Below, piece by piece: positions 16,593 through 25,701 of a stretch of 64,000 nucleotides of DNA (position 1 is the first letter of the stretch; each line of letters opens with the position of its first letter). The stretch covers positions 1 through 64,000 of the forward strand of contig DASWTP010000284.1 in NCBI GenBank assembly GCA_036402075.1. Direction: 5' to 3'. The notes beneath the pieces were generated by a model, which had not been told where the DNA came from, made no database searches, and saw only the letters and a list, made by a program, of their open reading frames with translations. Source of the DNA: Chryseosolibacter sp036402075 (GTDB taxonomy: Bacteria; Bacteroidota; Bacteroidia; Cytophagales; Cyclobacteriaceae). The position numbers were made by a program, and so were the translations under genes.

Positions 16593-17321
16593 TTATGAAT
16601 ACAATCCACCATTGATATTCACAACCTCTCCAGTAATGTATGATGCCTTCTTCGATGCAAGGAACACAACAATATCAGCCACCTCCTCGGCTTCACCAAA
16701 GCGTTGCATTGGAATAAGTGACTTCAGATCGGCTTCCTTGAGATCCTGTGTCATATCGGTCTTGATGAAACCCGGAGCCACAGCGTTTACCGTCACGCCT
16801 CTCCTGGCTACTTCCTGTGCCAATGCTTTCGTTGCACCAATAACCCCGGCTTTCGCTGCCGAGTAATTCGTCTGCCCGGGCATTCCTTTCAGACCAGAAA
16901 GCGATACGATATTCACCACCCGTCCAAACCGTTTTACCAGCATTCCGTTAATTACCAATCTGGTTACGTGATAAAAACCATCCAGGCTTGAACCCAGCAC
17001 TCCCTTCCACTGCTCATCCGTCATCCACATCAGCAAGCCATCCTGTCTGATCCCGGCATTGTTCACGAGTACTTCGATTGTTTTGTCTTTGTTGGCTTCG
17101 ATCCACCCGCCCAGCACATCGTCAACTTGTTTCTTGTCAGATACATCAAATTTCATGATGAGGCCATCCGTACCTTTTTGGCGAACAAGTTCAAGTGTTT
17201 TTAGTGCTTCCGCTTCATTGCTCTTGTAGTTGATGAGGAGCGTGTAGCCTTCTTCTGCCAGCTTGATACAGACCGCTCGTCCGATTCCCCGCGAGCCTCC
17301 GGTGACTAATGCATATTTCAT
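16593..17321 (-). CDS. 3-oxoacyl-ACP reductase, FabG-like SDR
   Basis: 242 residues of the classical short-chain dehydrogenase family: NAD(P)-binding TGGSRGIG (residues 7-14), NNAGIRQDG at 88-95, catalytic Tyr153 and Lys157 in YSAAKAG with an upstream Ser at about 140-142. C-terminal ITGEVVNINGGLYS is the usual FabG end. It would reduce the 3-ketoacyl-ACP formed by the ketosynthases of this locus (ApeQ-like). It is followed by the structured spacer and preceded after 14 bases by the ammonia-lyase gene. Confidence 0.93.
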   Translation of the reverse strand: MKYALVTGGSRGIGRAVCIKLAEEGYTLLINYKSNEAEALKTLELVRQKGTDGLIMKFDVSDKKQVDDVLGGWIEANKDKTIEVLVNNAGIRQDGLLMWMTDEQWKGVLGSSLDGFYHVTRLVINGMLVKRFGRVVNIVSLSGLKGMPGQTNYSAAKAGVIGATKALAQEVARRGVTVNAVAPGFIKTDMTQDLKEADLKSLIPMQRFGEAEEVADIVVFLASKKASYITGEVVNINGGLYS

Positions 17322-17335
17322 TTTATTCTTTCCGA

Positions 17336-18877
17336 TTACATGATTACAGCGTTCTGGTGCTGAACCAGGTATTGCTTAACTTTTTTAAGGATGTGATATT
17401 TTGGCTCATCTTCCACAAAAACAGGAATGATTCCGCGAATCTCATCGTAAAGCTTGTGTGTAGCGCCAGACAAGCGTGCATGGCATTTTAAATAGTCAAT
17501 CGCCTGCATGAGCGAGATAGCCTGGATGGCAAGCACATCGAAGGTGTTATCGATGACTTTGCGTGTAATCAGGGCGGCATTACAGCCCATGCTTACAATA
17601 TCCTGGTTGTCGTTGTTATTTGAAATGCTGTGCAGGTACATCGGATATGACAACGTCTGGTTTTCTGCCGTTGTGGAGGTAGCCGTAAACTGCATTCCTT
17701 GCATACCGAAATTCAAACCGAGTTTTCCAAGGTTGATAAATGGCGTTAACTTTTGGTTCAGTTTGTCGTTGAGCAGGTAGTTTAGCTGACGCTCCGACAG
17801 CATGCACAATTTTGTGATCACCGTTTTGAGCTTGTCCATTTCCAGCGCAACATAGTCGCCATGGAAATTTCCACCGTGGTAAACCATTTCACGCGAATGA
17901 TCAATGATCGGATTGTCGTTAACGGAGTTTACTTCATCTACGAGAACCTTTTCCGCGAACGCTATGGTGTCGTACACGGGCCCAAGAATCTGAGGAACGC
18001 AACGGAGCGAATAGTATTCCTGAACCTTATCCGTAAAAACTGCTTCTTCGATCTTCCGATGGTAAAGGTGTTCTGGTCGTTTGCGGATCAGCTTGCTGTC
18101 GCCAAGGAACTTTTGCATGGCCTGCGCAACCTTTTGCTGCCCTACATGGTGTTTTACTCCATTGAGTTCGATGGAGAAATGGTCATCGAACGACTTCATC
18201 AATTCATTAGTGATGGATGACAGCATCACAGCAACGTTCAGCAACTTTTTTGCATGGATGACATTGACCAGACCAACGCCTGTCATGGCTGAGGTTCCAT
18301 TCATCAATCCAAGTCCTTCGCGAAGGTGAATCTGAAGGGGCTTAATGTTTTCGGCCGCGAATACTTCCCTGGCCGGTGAAAGCTTTCCTTTGTACCACAC
18401 TTCTCCTTCACCGATGAGATTTAAGGCAAGGTGCGCAAGCTGCACAAGGTCGCCACTGGCTCCGACACCACCGCGCTGAAAAATACAGGCGCTGATATTT
18501 TTATTCAGTAGCGTTACAATCAGCTCTGCTGCTTCGGTGTGGATGCCGGATGCCCCCTGCATGAGGCCGTTAAGGCGGGCCAGCATTGTTGCGCGCGAAA
18601 GGTCTTCGCTGAATGGGTCGCCCGACCCTGAGCTATGACTCCGGATCAGGTTATACTGCAGCTGGCGCTGATCATCTTCACTGATCTTGTATTGCGCCAT
18701 CGGGCCTAAACCGGTGTTAATGCCATAGATAATCTTGTCTTTCGAGTATGACAAAAGGAAATCAAAGTTAGCCTTTACCTTGCTTAACGCTGAGGCATCA
18801 AGGGCCACCTTGTCTCCATCGTATAAAAGTCGCTTGAAATCTTCTGTCGACAGCCTTTGCTTTCCGACTGTAATCAT
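17336..18877 (-). CDS. Tyrosine ammonia-lyase-like aromatic amino acid lyase
   Basis: 513 residues of the MIO-dependent ammonia-lyase family. The MIO prosthetic group forms from Ala140-Ser141-Gly142 in GGVGASGDLVQLAHL; the catalytic Tyr51 is in YGINTGLGP. The segment GPMAQYKISEDD and LIRSHSSGSG resemble, from memory, the characterised tyrosine ammonia-lyase of Flavobacterium johnsoniae more than histidine ammonia-lyases, and the gene is placed at the head of a pigment locus rather than with hut genes. It would convert tyrosine to 4-coumarate, the aryl starter of flexirubin-type pigments. A histidase activity is not excluded from sequence alone. Confidence 0.88.
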   Translation of the reverse strand: MITVGKQRLSTEDFKRLLYDGDKVALDASALSKVKANFDFLLSYSKDKIIYGINTGLGPMAQYKISEDDQRQLQYNLIRSHSSGSGDPFSEDLSRATMLARLNGLMQGASGIHTEAAELIVTLLNKNISACIFQRGGVGASGDLVQLAHLALNLIGEGEVWYKGKLSPAREVFAAENIKPLQIHLREGLGLMNGTSAMTGVGLVNVIHAKKLLNVAVMLSSITNELMKSFDDHFSIELNGVKHHVGQQKVAQAMQKFLGDSKLIRKRPEHLYHRKIEEAVFTDKVQEYYSLRCVPQILGPVYDTIAFAEKVLVDEVNSVNDNPIIDHSREMVYHGGNFHGDYVALEMDKLKTVITKLCMLSERQLNYLLNDKLNQKLTPFINLGKLGLNFGMQGMQFTATSTTAENQTLSYPMYLHSISNNNDNQDIVSMGCNAALITRKVIDNTFDVLAIQAISLMQAIDYLKCHARLSGATHKLYDEIRGIIPVFVEDEPKYHILKKVKQYLVQHQNAVIM

Positions 18878-19018
18878 ATCCGGTATATGGAAGTTAAATG
18901 AGGCGTGAAGGTAGCAAAAAAGTGGAATGCCAGGAAGCCGGGATGCCAGGAATGACCATGAACGTGAAGGAGGCGGCCTTGCTCGTCAACGTTGTCAATG
19001 AGCCAGTAGCGTTCATGC

Positions 19019-19046
19019 ACAAAAAAAGCGAAGGACTCCCCTTCGC
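19019..19046 (-). terminator. Rho-independent terminator after the solute-binding protein gene
   Basis: On the minus strand a 7-bp stem GCGAAGG/CCTTCGC (19040-19046 with 19028-19034) with a 5-base loop is followed by seven T (19021-19027). It lies about 95 bases after the stop of the 19139-19993 gene. On the plus strand the same hairpin is followed only by CTTTTAA, a weaker signal. Confidence 0.75.
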
Positions 19047-19138
19047 CTTTTAATTGTTGTTAATATTTGGTGTGTAGGTTTCTTCCCGGTTACCGAGCCA
19101 CCATTACCTGGCACCCGGCTAACTGGTACCTGATACTC

Positions 19139-19993
19139 CTACTTTGTACTCGACTGCAAGAGCTTCACACCAGACTCGCCCAGGTGTTTCACCAAAATTT
19201 CTTTGTATGCTTTGGTGTTGGTGTATCCTCCGTTTGCTTTGAAAAACTCTTCCATCACCGGGCCCCAGTCGCTGTTCGATGGCATCACAATGCCGAATTG
19301 TTCGGCAGCCTTGTCGCCTACCGGGTGACGCTTCACAGGCTTCTTAAGCTGAACGGCTTCGATGTAAAACGCCAGATCAAGGTAGGCCATGCCTGTCGGA
19401 TCGGAGAATACTTTTTCAAGTGTCTCCTGGCTGGTTGTTGTCATCGCCACTTTCAGGCCTGGATAATATTTCGACTTGAGGTCTGCAATTCGTTTTTCAT
19501 TTAACGTTCCTTTTGCAGTGTAGGCAGTGTAATTGGCAAACGTCTTCGAAATGTCCTCGAGTTTTGTCAGGTTCGGAGCGCTTGGCTGAGTAACCAGGAT
19601 TGCGAAGTTGGTGATGATGGGCGGGCTGAACTTTACTTCACGCTTGCGCTCATCGGTGATCGTTACGTTTCCCAGGCCGAAGACTCCTCCAGAAGATGCT
19701 TTGGTCTTGTCATACATACCGCGAAAACTCGTTCCATCGCCCACAAATTTGGACGTGAGCTTCACTCCCTTGTTTGCGTTCACCCACGCCACAAAGTCGT
19801 GCATGATATCGACACAGATTCCGGTTAGCTCACCCTTTTTGTCTTTGTAAACGAAGCTGGGGGTTTCAACGTAAGCGAACGAGATCGTTCCGCTTTTCGC
19901 AGAACTTACTTTGCTCCAGCTGTCACCAGTAAACGTCTGGGCAGACGCAACACCTGTGACGAGCAGGGCAGCAAAAAATAGTTTAAGGTTCAT
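19139..19993 (-). CDS. Periplasmic amino-acid-type solute-binding protein
   Basis: 284 residues with a signal peptide (MNLKLFFAALLVTGVASAQ) and the family 3 extracellular solute-binding fold: TISFAYVETPSFVYKD, LTGICVDIMHDFVAWVN, GGVFGLGNVTITDERKREVKFSPP. The last is the pattern by which these proteins bind polar amino acids. No ABC permease or ATPase is nearby, so it may be an orphan binding protein or sensor. It is transcribed alone, ending at a clear terminator. Confidence 0.85.
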   Translation of the reverse strand: MNLKLFFAALLVTGVASAQTFTGDSWSKVSSAKSGTISFAYVETPSFVYKDKKGELTGICVDIMHDFVAWVNANKGVKLTSKFVGDGTSFRGMYDKTKASSGGVFGLGNVTITDERKREVKFSPPIITNFAILVTQPSAPNLTKLEDISKTFANYTAYTAKGTLNEKRIADLKSKYYPGLKVAMTTTSQETLEKVFSDPTGMAYLDLAFYIEAVQLKKPVKRHPVGDKAAEQFGIVMPSNSDWGPVMEEFFKANGGYTNTKAYKEILVKHLGESGVKLLQSSTK

Positions 19994-20096
19994 TGGGCTA
20001 TTTGTTTGGGTTAATGTTCACCTATAATATGGCTTTCCATCAACAAAAGAGCCGAAGAAGTAATATTGGCGTACTATTTACGACAAGATTAAACTT

Positions 20097-20870
20097 TTAC
20101 CATGAGATTTTTTCTTTGTTTACAAACGCAGAAACGCCACGCTTGCAATCCTCACTTTCGCGTGCTTTGGCGTTCATTTCTGCCGCAAACGTTAGTGCAT
20201 CTTCCAACGGGAGCGTTTGCACTTTTGCCATCATTTGCTTCGTAACCCCCATGCTATAACCTGAGTTTGACACAATAAGCTGTGCTGCAAAATGGATTAC
20301 TTCCTCATCGAGTTCTTCTTTGGCTACAATCTCGTTGATGATTCCCATTTTCTTAGCCTGCTCAGCCGTAATGAGTGCACCGCTGAGGAGGAGTTGACGC
20401 GATCGCGCCTCGCCAATCTTGCGGATCAGGAAAACCATAACAATTGCCGGGATAAAACCAATTTTAACTTCGGTATATCCAAACTTTGACTCGGGTGTGG
20501 CAAAACTGAAGTCGCACACCGCTGCAAGGCCGCACCCGCCAGCAATGGCATGCCCCTGTATCTGCGCAATAACCACCTTCTTCAAACTATAGATCTGGAG
20601 AAACAGCTCTTTGAGGTGGTTGGAATCATTGAAGTTCTGTTCGTATGAAAAGGACTGGAGTTGTTGGAGGTATTCGAGGTCTGCCCCTGCCGAGAAGGCT
20701 TCGCCATTGGCTTTAAGGACGATCACCTTCACGGCATCGTCTTTTTCAGCATCAGCGAACGCAGTTTTCAACTCACTGACAAGATCGAAACTCAGGGCGT
20801 TGCGTTTTTCCGCACGGTCGAGGGTAATGAACGCGATGCGATCAAGAACCGAATATTTTACGTACCTCAT
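20097..20870 (-). CDS. Enoyl-CoA hydratase/isomerase family protein
   Basis: 257 residues of the crotonase family. The first oxyanion-hole segment is GEAFSAGADLEYL; the second is IQGHAIAGGCGLAAVCDFSFATPESKFGYTEVKIGFIPA, with a Glu (TEVK) where hydratases keep a catalytic acid. Similar to methylglutaconyl-CoA/enoyl-CoA hydratases of leucine or fatty acid breakdown, but the substrate cannot be fixed. It follows comEC after 18 bases on the same strand. Confidence 0.87.
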   Translation of the reverse strand: MRYVKYSVLDRIAFITLDRAEKRNALSFDLVSELKTAFADAEKDDAVKVIVLKANGEAFSAGADLEYLQQLQSFSYEQNFNDSNHLKELFLQIYSLKKVVIAQIQGHAIAGGCGLAAVCDFSFATPESKFGYTEVKIGFIPAIVMVFLIRKIGEARSRQLLLSGALITAEQAKKMGIINEIVAKEELDEEVIHFAAQLIVSNSGYSMGVTKQMMAKVQTLPLEDALTFAAEMNAKARESEDCKRGVSAFVNKEKISW

Positions 20871-20888
20871 TGTCTTTTCGTTTAGCTA

Positions 20889-22982
20889 TCAGATCGAATT
20901 GCTCACATATTCTTCGTAAGCGCCATTGTGTTTAACGGAATGAACCCGTAATCCCGCAGCAGCGGCCTCTTTCAGAAACTGGCTGACGTAAAAATAGGAA
21001 TTACTGCTGTCTAAAATAATCAAACCGGAAGAAGACCGGATTTTTTTGATATCGCGGACGTGCAAAGAATTGTTTGCGACTATCAAGATATCCGGAGTGA
21101 CGTTATCAGGTATCCGCAACAATCCGTCACGTTTGTACACGATCAATTTTCCATGCCAATAAAAGATGTTTCCGCCAGGCACATGCCGGCCAATGCCAGA
21201 CGTATCAATTGATTTCACATTATGGACAGCCGCTCGCAACCGGTTAGGGTGAATATGAAACCGGATTCGTTCCCAGTCGGAAATCAAGGCAGAATCAGCA
21301 AAAAAAAGAGCCTTGCCCCCTTCCATAAAGTCAAAAGCAGTTTGCCCCTGCACATTATACACAGTGAATTTCCGCAAAGCAAAAGACGCCCGATGATGCG
21401 CCCATTGCTCAAATGAAAAAACAAGCATGACAACGCAGGCCATGGCAAACAAATAGAACTTGCGAAACTGAAAGACGAGCACGACCAGTGTTATCGCAAT
21501 CATGATCAGCCAGCTTTGAAAGGTGGTGATATAAATGTTTTCCACAAGACTGAATGGAAACCCTTCAACGACAAACACCACATAATTGATGAATTTGATC
21601 GACCATGTAAGGAGAAACCCCACGGCCACACCGAAAGCCTTTATAAAACTTACCGCGAGCAACAGAATTCCCAGGACAAGCACCGCGAATGAGCCCGGGA
21701 TCACCAAGAGATTCGAAAACAGAAAGTAATTTGGAAACTGGTGGAAGTATAACAGACCCAACGAAAATGTAGAAACCTGCGCTGCTATGGATACACACGA
21801 AATTTTCCAGATCTCATCGAGCAAATAATTTGCTGGCGACCAAAGTTGGTACAAACCGGGTTGAAGGTAAACAATGCCCAGCACAGCCAGGTATGAAAGC
21901 TGAAAACCCACTGACATAATCAGGAAAGGATCGAACAACAAAAGGCAAAACGCAGACGCTCCAAGCGTGTTGTAGATATTGGTGGTTTGTCCGGTGGGCC
22001 TGGCCACGGCCATAAACGAGAACATGGTAACTGCGCGAAGCACGGAAGGCGAAAGCCCTGTTACAAACGCATAGAGCCACAGTAAAACGAGACTGATAAT
22101 AGCCAATAACCACGGACCCGACTTCAATTTTAACAACGGTTTCAGCAGCCACATAATGATCATGTAGAGAATGCTGATATGCAAACCGGATACTGCCAGC
22201 ACGTGCATCGCCCCGGTTGATGCATAGGCGTTGAGCAACTCATTGTCCAGACCATCGGTTACGCCCAGCACCAATGCAGAAGCCACAGCCTGCTCGCGCG
22301 CGCCTGTAACGAACTGCTCGAGGGTTTGCTGGCACCACCCCCGGGACAAATAGGCGTACTCAATGAATCGGGATGGAGCCTCGTGACCAATGCGCTTCAC
22401 GCTGCCCTTTTTCAGGAAATGCTGATGAAAAATATTTCGAAATGACAGGTAGCGTCTGTAATCAAACTCGCCAGGATTTGCGGGAGACGTTAAGGCTGCA
22501 GGACACCCTTTAACCAACAGCACATCACCATAGGCGTAGGGCACTTCAAAATCTGTTTTGGCAAAATAGAGCAACGTCTTCGCTTTTTTCTGAATCCATT
22601 TTTGATTCGAAAAAACTTCCGTCACGAACCCCTCTGTTTTCCACGACTTGAGTTTTGAGTCGGAGTACCGCGTGATCACCACCCGATAGTAATGCACTGT
22701 ATCCGTGTGAAAGCTCAGGTGATCGGATTGATGGGTGTGTTTTTGAAAATAGACGTGGCAATACCCGGCCAGGAACACCGCGGGCAAGCCAATCAATCCA
22801 AAATGTTGCTTTGGAAACTCAGTGCGAAGGAAGAACAGTAGCAGGTACATCCCGAGGAGAACCGCGAGGGATGCACATGAAAGCAGTGGCGAAATTATTC
22901 CCGGATTGTAAACACCGAGCAGAATTCCGCCAATAAACACCGCAGCAATTCGTATGAATGTGAAGGGGGTCCAGCGGAACAA
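20889..22982 (-). CDS. ComEC/Rec2-like DNA-uptake membrane channel
   Basis: 697 residues. An N-terminal region with membrane segments and a soluble OB-like domain (DVLLVKGCPAALTSPANPGEFDY) is followed by the competence domain, recognised by GVTDGLDNELLNAYASTGAMHVLAVSGLHI and many transmembrane helices. The C-terminal 170 residues do not show the HxHxDH metal site of the beta-lactamase-like domain found in some ComEC proteins. It would carry single-stranded DNA across the inner membrane during natural transformation. Other com genes are not in the window. Confidence 0.9.
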   Translation of the reverse strand: MFRWTPFTFIRIAAVFIGGILLGVYNPGIISPLLSCASLAVLLGMYLLLFFLRTEFPKQHFGLIGLPAVFLAGYCHVYFQKHTHQSDHLSFHTDTVHYYRVVITRYSDSKLKSWKTEGFVTEVFSNQKWIQKKAKTLLYFAKTDFEVPYAYGDVLLVKGCPAALTSPANPGEFDYRRYLSFRNIFHQHFLKKGSVKRIGHEAPSRFIEYAYLSRGWCQQTLEQFVTGAREQAVASALVLGVTDGLDNELLNAYASTGAMHVLAVSGLHISILYMIIMWLLKPLLKLKSGPWLLAIISLVLLWLYAFVTGLSPSVLRAVTMFSFMAVARPTGQTTNIYNTLGASAFCLLLFDPFLIMSVGFQLSYLAVLGIVYLQPGLYQLWSPANYLLDEIWKISCVSIAAQVSTFSLGLLYFHQFPNYFLFSNLLVIPGSFAVLVLGILLLAVSFIKAFGVAVGFLLTWSIKFINYVVFVVEGFPFSLVENIYITTFQSWLIMIAITLVVLVFQFRKFYLFAMACVVMLVFSFEQWAHHRASFALRKFTVYNVQGQTAFDFMEGGKALFFADSALISDWERIRFHIHPNRLRAAVHNVKSIDTSGIGRHVPGGNIFYWHGKLIVYKRDGLLRIPDNVTPDILIVANNSLHVRDIKKIRSSSGLIILDSSNSYFYVSQFLKEAAAAGLRVHSVKHNGAYEEYVSNSI

Positions 22983-22984
22983 GA

Positions 22985-23508
22985 GATTTTAGATTTTAGA
23001 TTTACGATTTTAGATTTGGAGTGAGGCCTTTGACGCACCAACACTTACGCTGACAAATATTAGAGCATTCCTCTTGACTTCGGTTTTTTCACAACCGAAA
23101 AAATGGGTATGCGACAGGTCCGACATTAGCGACCCAGTGCATCCAACGGCCGGATGTTAGAGATTTTAGATTTTAGATTTTAGATTTGAGATTTGAGATT
23201 TGAGATTTAAATGAAGGCATGAAATGTCCGATGATCACCGACAATTGTAAATCCAATGTCCAGACCTTAAATAGAAATTTTAGATTTTAGATTTGAGATT
23301 TGAGATTTAAGTGAAGGCATGAGATGTCCGATGATCACCCGACAATTGTAAAATCAATGGCCAGACCTTAAATAGAAATTTTAGATTTTAGATCGGAGAT
23401 TTTACGTTGGAGTGAAGGCTTACTTAAGAGATTAGTGGATGAGACCCTACAATCTTAAATCTTAAATCTTAAATCTAAAATCTCAAATCTCAAATCTCAA
23501 TCTCAAAT
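22985..23508. repeat. AGATTTTAGATTT word-repeat region with two 100-bp tandem copies
   Basis: The spacer between phoH and comEC is filled by words such as AGATTTTAGATTT and GAGATTTGAGATTT at its left and middle, and by the opposite orientation (AAATCTTAAATCT, AAATCTCAAATCTC) at its right end (about 23450-23510). In between, a unit of about 100 bases is present twice in tandem (about 23180-23279 and 23280-23380). Both copies carry GAAGGCATGARATGTCC and CAGACCTTAAATAGAAAT with a few differences. A degenerate third relic (GGAGTGAAGGCT) is at 23409-23420 and a related word (GGAGTGAGGCCT) at 23018-23029. No gene is seen here. Confidence 0.85.
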
Positions 23509-24483
23509 CTATATTTTCGCTCCTTCCGGATTGGATTCCTTCGTATATGCTTCAATGATATCGCGCACCAACCTGTGTCTTACCACATCTTTTTCTGAGA
23601 GCTCAACAAACCCGATGCCTTTGACTTCGGTGAGGATGCGGATGGCTTCTTTAAGGCCTGACCTTTGGTTGCGCGGTAAGTCGATCTGCGAGGTATCACC
23701 CGTTACGATCATTTTTGAATCAGGGCCCATACGTGTAAGAAACATTTTCATCTGCATGGGCGTAGTGTTCTGGGCTTCATCCAGCAGGATAAATGCATTA
23801 TTCAAGGTTCGGCCACGCATGTAGGCAAGCGGGGCGATTTCAATGATCTCACGCTCCATATAATATTGAAGCTTTTCATACGGAATCATATCGCCCAGCG
23901 CATCATAGATCGGGCGCAGGTATGGATCAATCTTTTCCTTGAGATCGCCCGGAAGAAAACCGAGGTTCTCTCCTGCTTCCACTGCAGGTCGCGTGATGAT
24001 AATTTTTTTGACGCGTTTATTTTTCAAGGCACGTACAGCCATGGCCACGGAAATATATGTTTTTCCGGTACCGGCAGGTCCAAGGGCGAACACCAGGTCA
24101 TTGCTCTGCACTTGCTCAACCAGCTTGGCCTGATTTACGGTCTTGGCCTTGATGGAGGTTCCCTTTGTACCATACAAGATGACATCATCGGCCGATGAAC
24201 CATCGCCATTATCCGGAAGCATCGTTTCAGCTTCCTTAGTGATGTAGTTTTGTACGTTTTCCTCCGTCACACGTCCGTATTTATGGTAATGATCAATCAG
24301 TGAATTGAGGATATCGTCAATCTGTATGATTTCCGATGTCGTTCCTTTCAGCACAATTTGATTTCCGCGCGAGACGATTCGGCTCTTCGGAAACGCTGCG
24401 GCCAGGGAATCGATATTTTTATTTGCCACCCCGAGAAAATCGATCAGGGAGATGTTGTCAAGATTTACGACTTTTTCTATCAA
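23509..24483 (-). CDS. PhoH-family ATPase
   Basis: 324 residues. An N-terminal domain of about 110 residues (KH-like in this family) precedes the ATPase core with Walker A GPAGTGKT (135-142), the segment RPAVEAGENLGFLPGDLKEK and Walker B LLDEAQNTT (234-241). PhoH-like proteins are cytoplasmic ATPases linked to RNA metabolism; the exact role is not established. It is transcribed alone, divergent from the 24606 gene. Confidence 0.93.
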   Translation of the reverse strand: MIEKVVNLDNISLIDFLGVANKNIDSLAAAFPKSRIVSRGNQIVLKGTTSEIIQIDDILNSLIDHYHKYGRVTEENVQNYITKEAETMLPDNGDGSSADDVILYGTKGTSIKAKTVNQAKLVEQVQSNDLVFALGPAGTGKTYISVAMAVRALKNKRVKKIIITRPAVEAGENLGFLPGDLKEKIDPYLRPIYDALGDMIPYEKLQYYMEREIIEIAPLAYMRGRTLNNAFILLDEAQNTTPMQMKMFLTRMGPDSKMIVTGDTSQIDLPRNQRSGLKEAIRILTEVKGIGFVELSEKDVVRHRLVRDIIEAYTKESNPEGAKI

Positions 24484-24605
24484 TGATAAATTGTGTTTAA
24501 ATGGTTGTTAAAATCTCTATTTTTAGCACAACAAAATTAACGAAATAAAAAGCACACTCGGGGTGCGATTATTTTTACAAAACGCCATAAAAATAGCAAG
24601 CCAGG

Positions 24606-25379
24606 ATGCCCATCGTCACACTTTTAACGGATTCCGGGGAAAGCGATCACTATGTAGCGGCTATTAAGGCGAAAATTATCAGTACTAATCCCGGTATCGG
24701 CATTGTCGACATTACCCATGCTATTGCCTCGTGCGATGTTGGCCACGCAGCTTTTGTGCTAAAGTCCGTTTTCCGCGAGTTCCCGAAAGGCACTGTTCAC
24801 CTGGTGGGCGTTAACGCTGTTGGCAGCAAAGGCGATTTACCTATCGCCATTCAGTTGGAAGATCATTTTTTTATTGGTTCAGACAACGGCCTTTTCAGCC
24901 TAATCAGTGAGAAAAACTATCAATATGCGGTTCAGCTTAACAGTCTGACCCAGGTTAGCTCAACGTTCCCGGAGCGGGATATCTTCGCACCGGCTGCGGC
25001 CCGGATCGCCAGTGGCGTCTCCATAACCGATCTTGGCAAACCGGTGCAAGCCATTAAACGAATGATCGACCGGCAGGTTAAGGCTGCGCGAAAACAAATT
25101 TCGGGTCAGGTAATCCGGGTCGACAACTCAGGCAACCTGATCACAAATATTCCGAAGGAGGCTTTTGATATCCTGAGTAAAGACAAAGGGTTTACCGTGC
25201 AGTTCGGAGGTGAAAAATTCAGGCGTATCCATACGCAATACAGCCAGGCCGAAGAAGGTGAATGTTTCCTTCTTTTTAATAGCCTGGGCCTGCTTGAAAT
25301 CGGTATTTACAAAGGAAACGCCTCTGAATTACTTGGTCTGACGTATGACAGTATGGTAAATATTGTCTTTGAGGAATAG
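24606..25379 (+). CDS. SAM hydroxide adenosyltransferase (DUF62) family protein
   Basis: 257 residues. The family signature is seen in LLTDSGESDHYVAAIKAKI near the N-terminus, DITHAIASCDVGHAAFVL, and FIGSDNGLFSLI. Family members characterised elsewhere hydrolyse S-adenosylmethionine to adenosine and methionine using hydroxide and are related to fluorinases and chlorinases. Nothing here suggests halide use. It is divergent from phoH across a 122-base AT-rich spacer that probably holds both promoters, although I could not pick convincing -7 elements. Confidence 0.88.
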   Translation: MPIVTLLTDSGESDHYVAAIKAKIISTNPGIGIVDITHAIASCDVGHAAFVLKSVFREFPKGTVHLVGVNAVGSKGDLPIAIQLEDHFFIGSDNGLFSLISEKNYQYAVQLNSLTQVSSTFPERDIFAPAAARIASGVSITDLGKPVQAIKRMIDRQVKAARKQISGQVIRVDNSGNLITNIPKEAFDILSKDKGFTVQFGGEKFRRIHTQYSQAEEGECFLLFNSLGLLEIGIYKGNASELLGLTYDSMVNIVFEE

Positions 25380-25380
25380 G

Positions 25381-25549
25381 AATTAGTCAGTAGTCATTAG
25401 TCACTGGTCATTAGGCATTGGGCATTGGGCATTGGGCATTAGGCATTAGGCATTAGGCAATAGGAATGCAGGGGTAGGGCTAACTGGAAGTGTTGGCCTT
25501 GAGGAATTAGGCATTAGTCACTGGTCATTAGTCATTAGTCATTAGTCAT
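25381..25549. repeat. GGCATTA/GTCATTA word repeats
   Basis: After the 24606-25379 gene, words GGCATTGGGCATT and GGCATTAGGCATT repeat with a 7-base period (about 25413-25460); AGTCATTAGTCATT repeats follow (about 25525-25549) with a few CACTGGTCATT variants. The 155 bases after this hold no gene except a second, unrelated word repeat at 25647-25694. Confidence 0.75.
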
Positions 25550-25646
25550 GCGGGACTACGGCTTGACTACGAGTGCTGGCCCGGGAATTTGGCACTGGGC
25601 ATTAGTTAGTTTTGTTATTACGAAGACACTTGGTCCGTTAAGATCA

Positions 25647-25694
25647 GTTTTGGATTTTGGTTTTTGGTTTTTGGCTTTTGGCTTTTGGCTTTTA
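25647..25694. repeat. TTTTGG(C/T) word repeat
   Basis: A run of TTTTGGATTTTGGTTTTTGG and then TTTTGGCTTTTGGCTTTT ends eight bases before the ATG of the monooxygenase-like gene. If translated it gives a false hydrophobic N-terminal extension of that gene. Confidence 0.75.
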
Positions 25695-25701
25695 TATCGT
25701 C

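Noticed and set aside
1..18877. A complete flexirubin locus
   Set aside because: No DarA, DarB or acyl-ligase gene is visible, and the exporter is cut by the window edge; the locus continues beyond base 1.
23161..23400. Possible CRISPR array in the AGATTT repeat region
   Set aside because: The repeated unit is about 100 bases long with only two full copies, and the short words vary and are not separated by unique spacers. No cas gene is nearby.
24606..25379. Fluorinase or chlorinase activity for the DUF62 protein
   Set aside because: It matches the widespread SAM hydroxide adenosyltransferase pattern and its neighbours do not suggest halogen metabolism.
25657..25701. N-terminal hydrophobic extension of the ABM-domain protein
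   Set aside because: It is only the TTTTGGC word repeat translated; the domain starts properly at ATG 25702.
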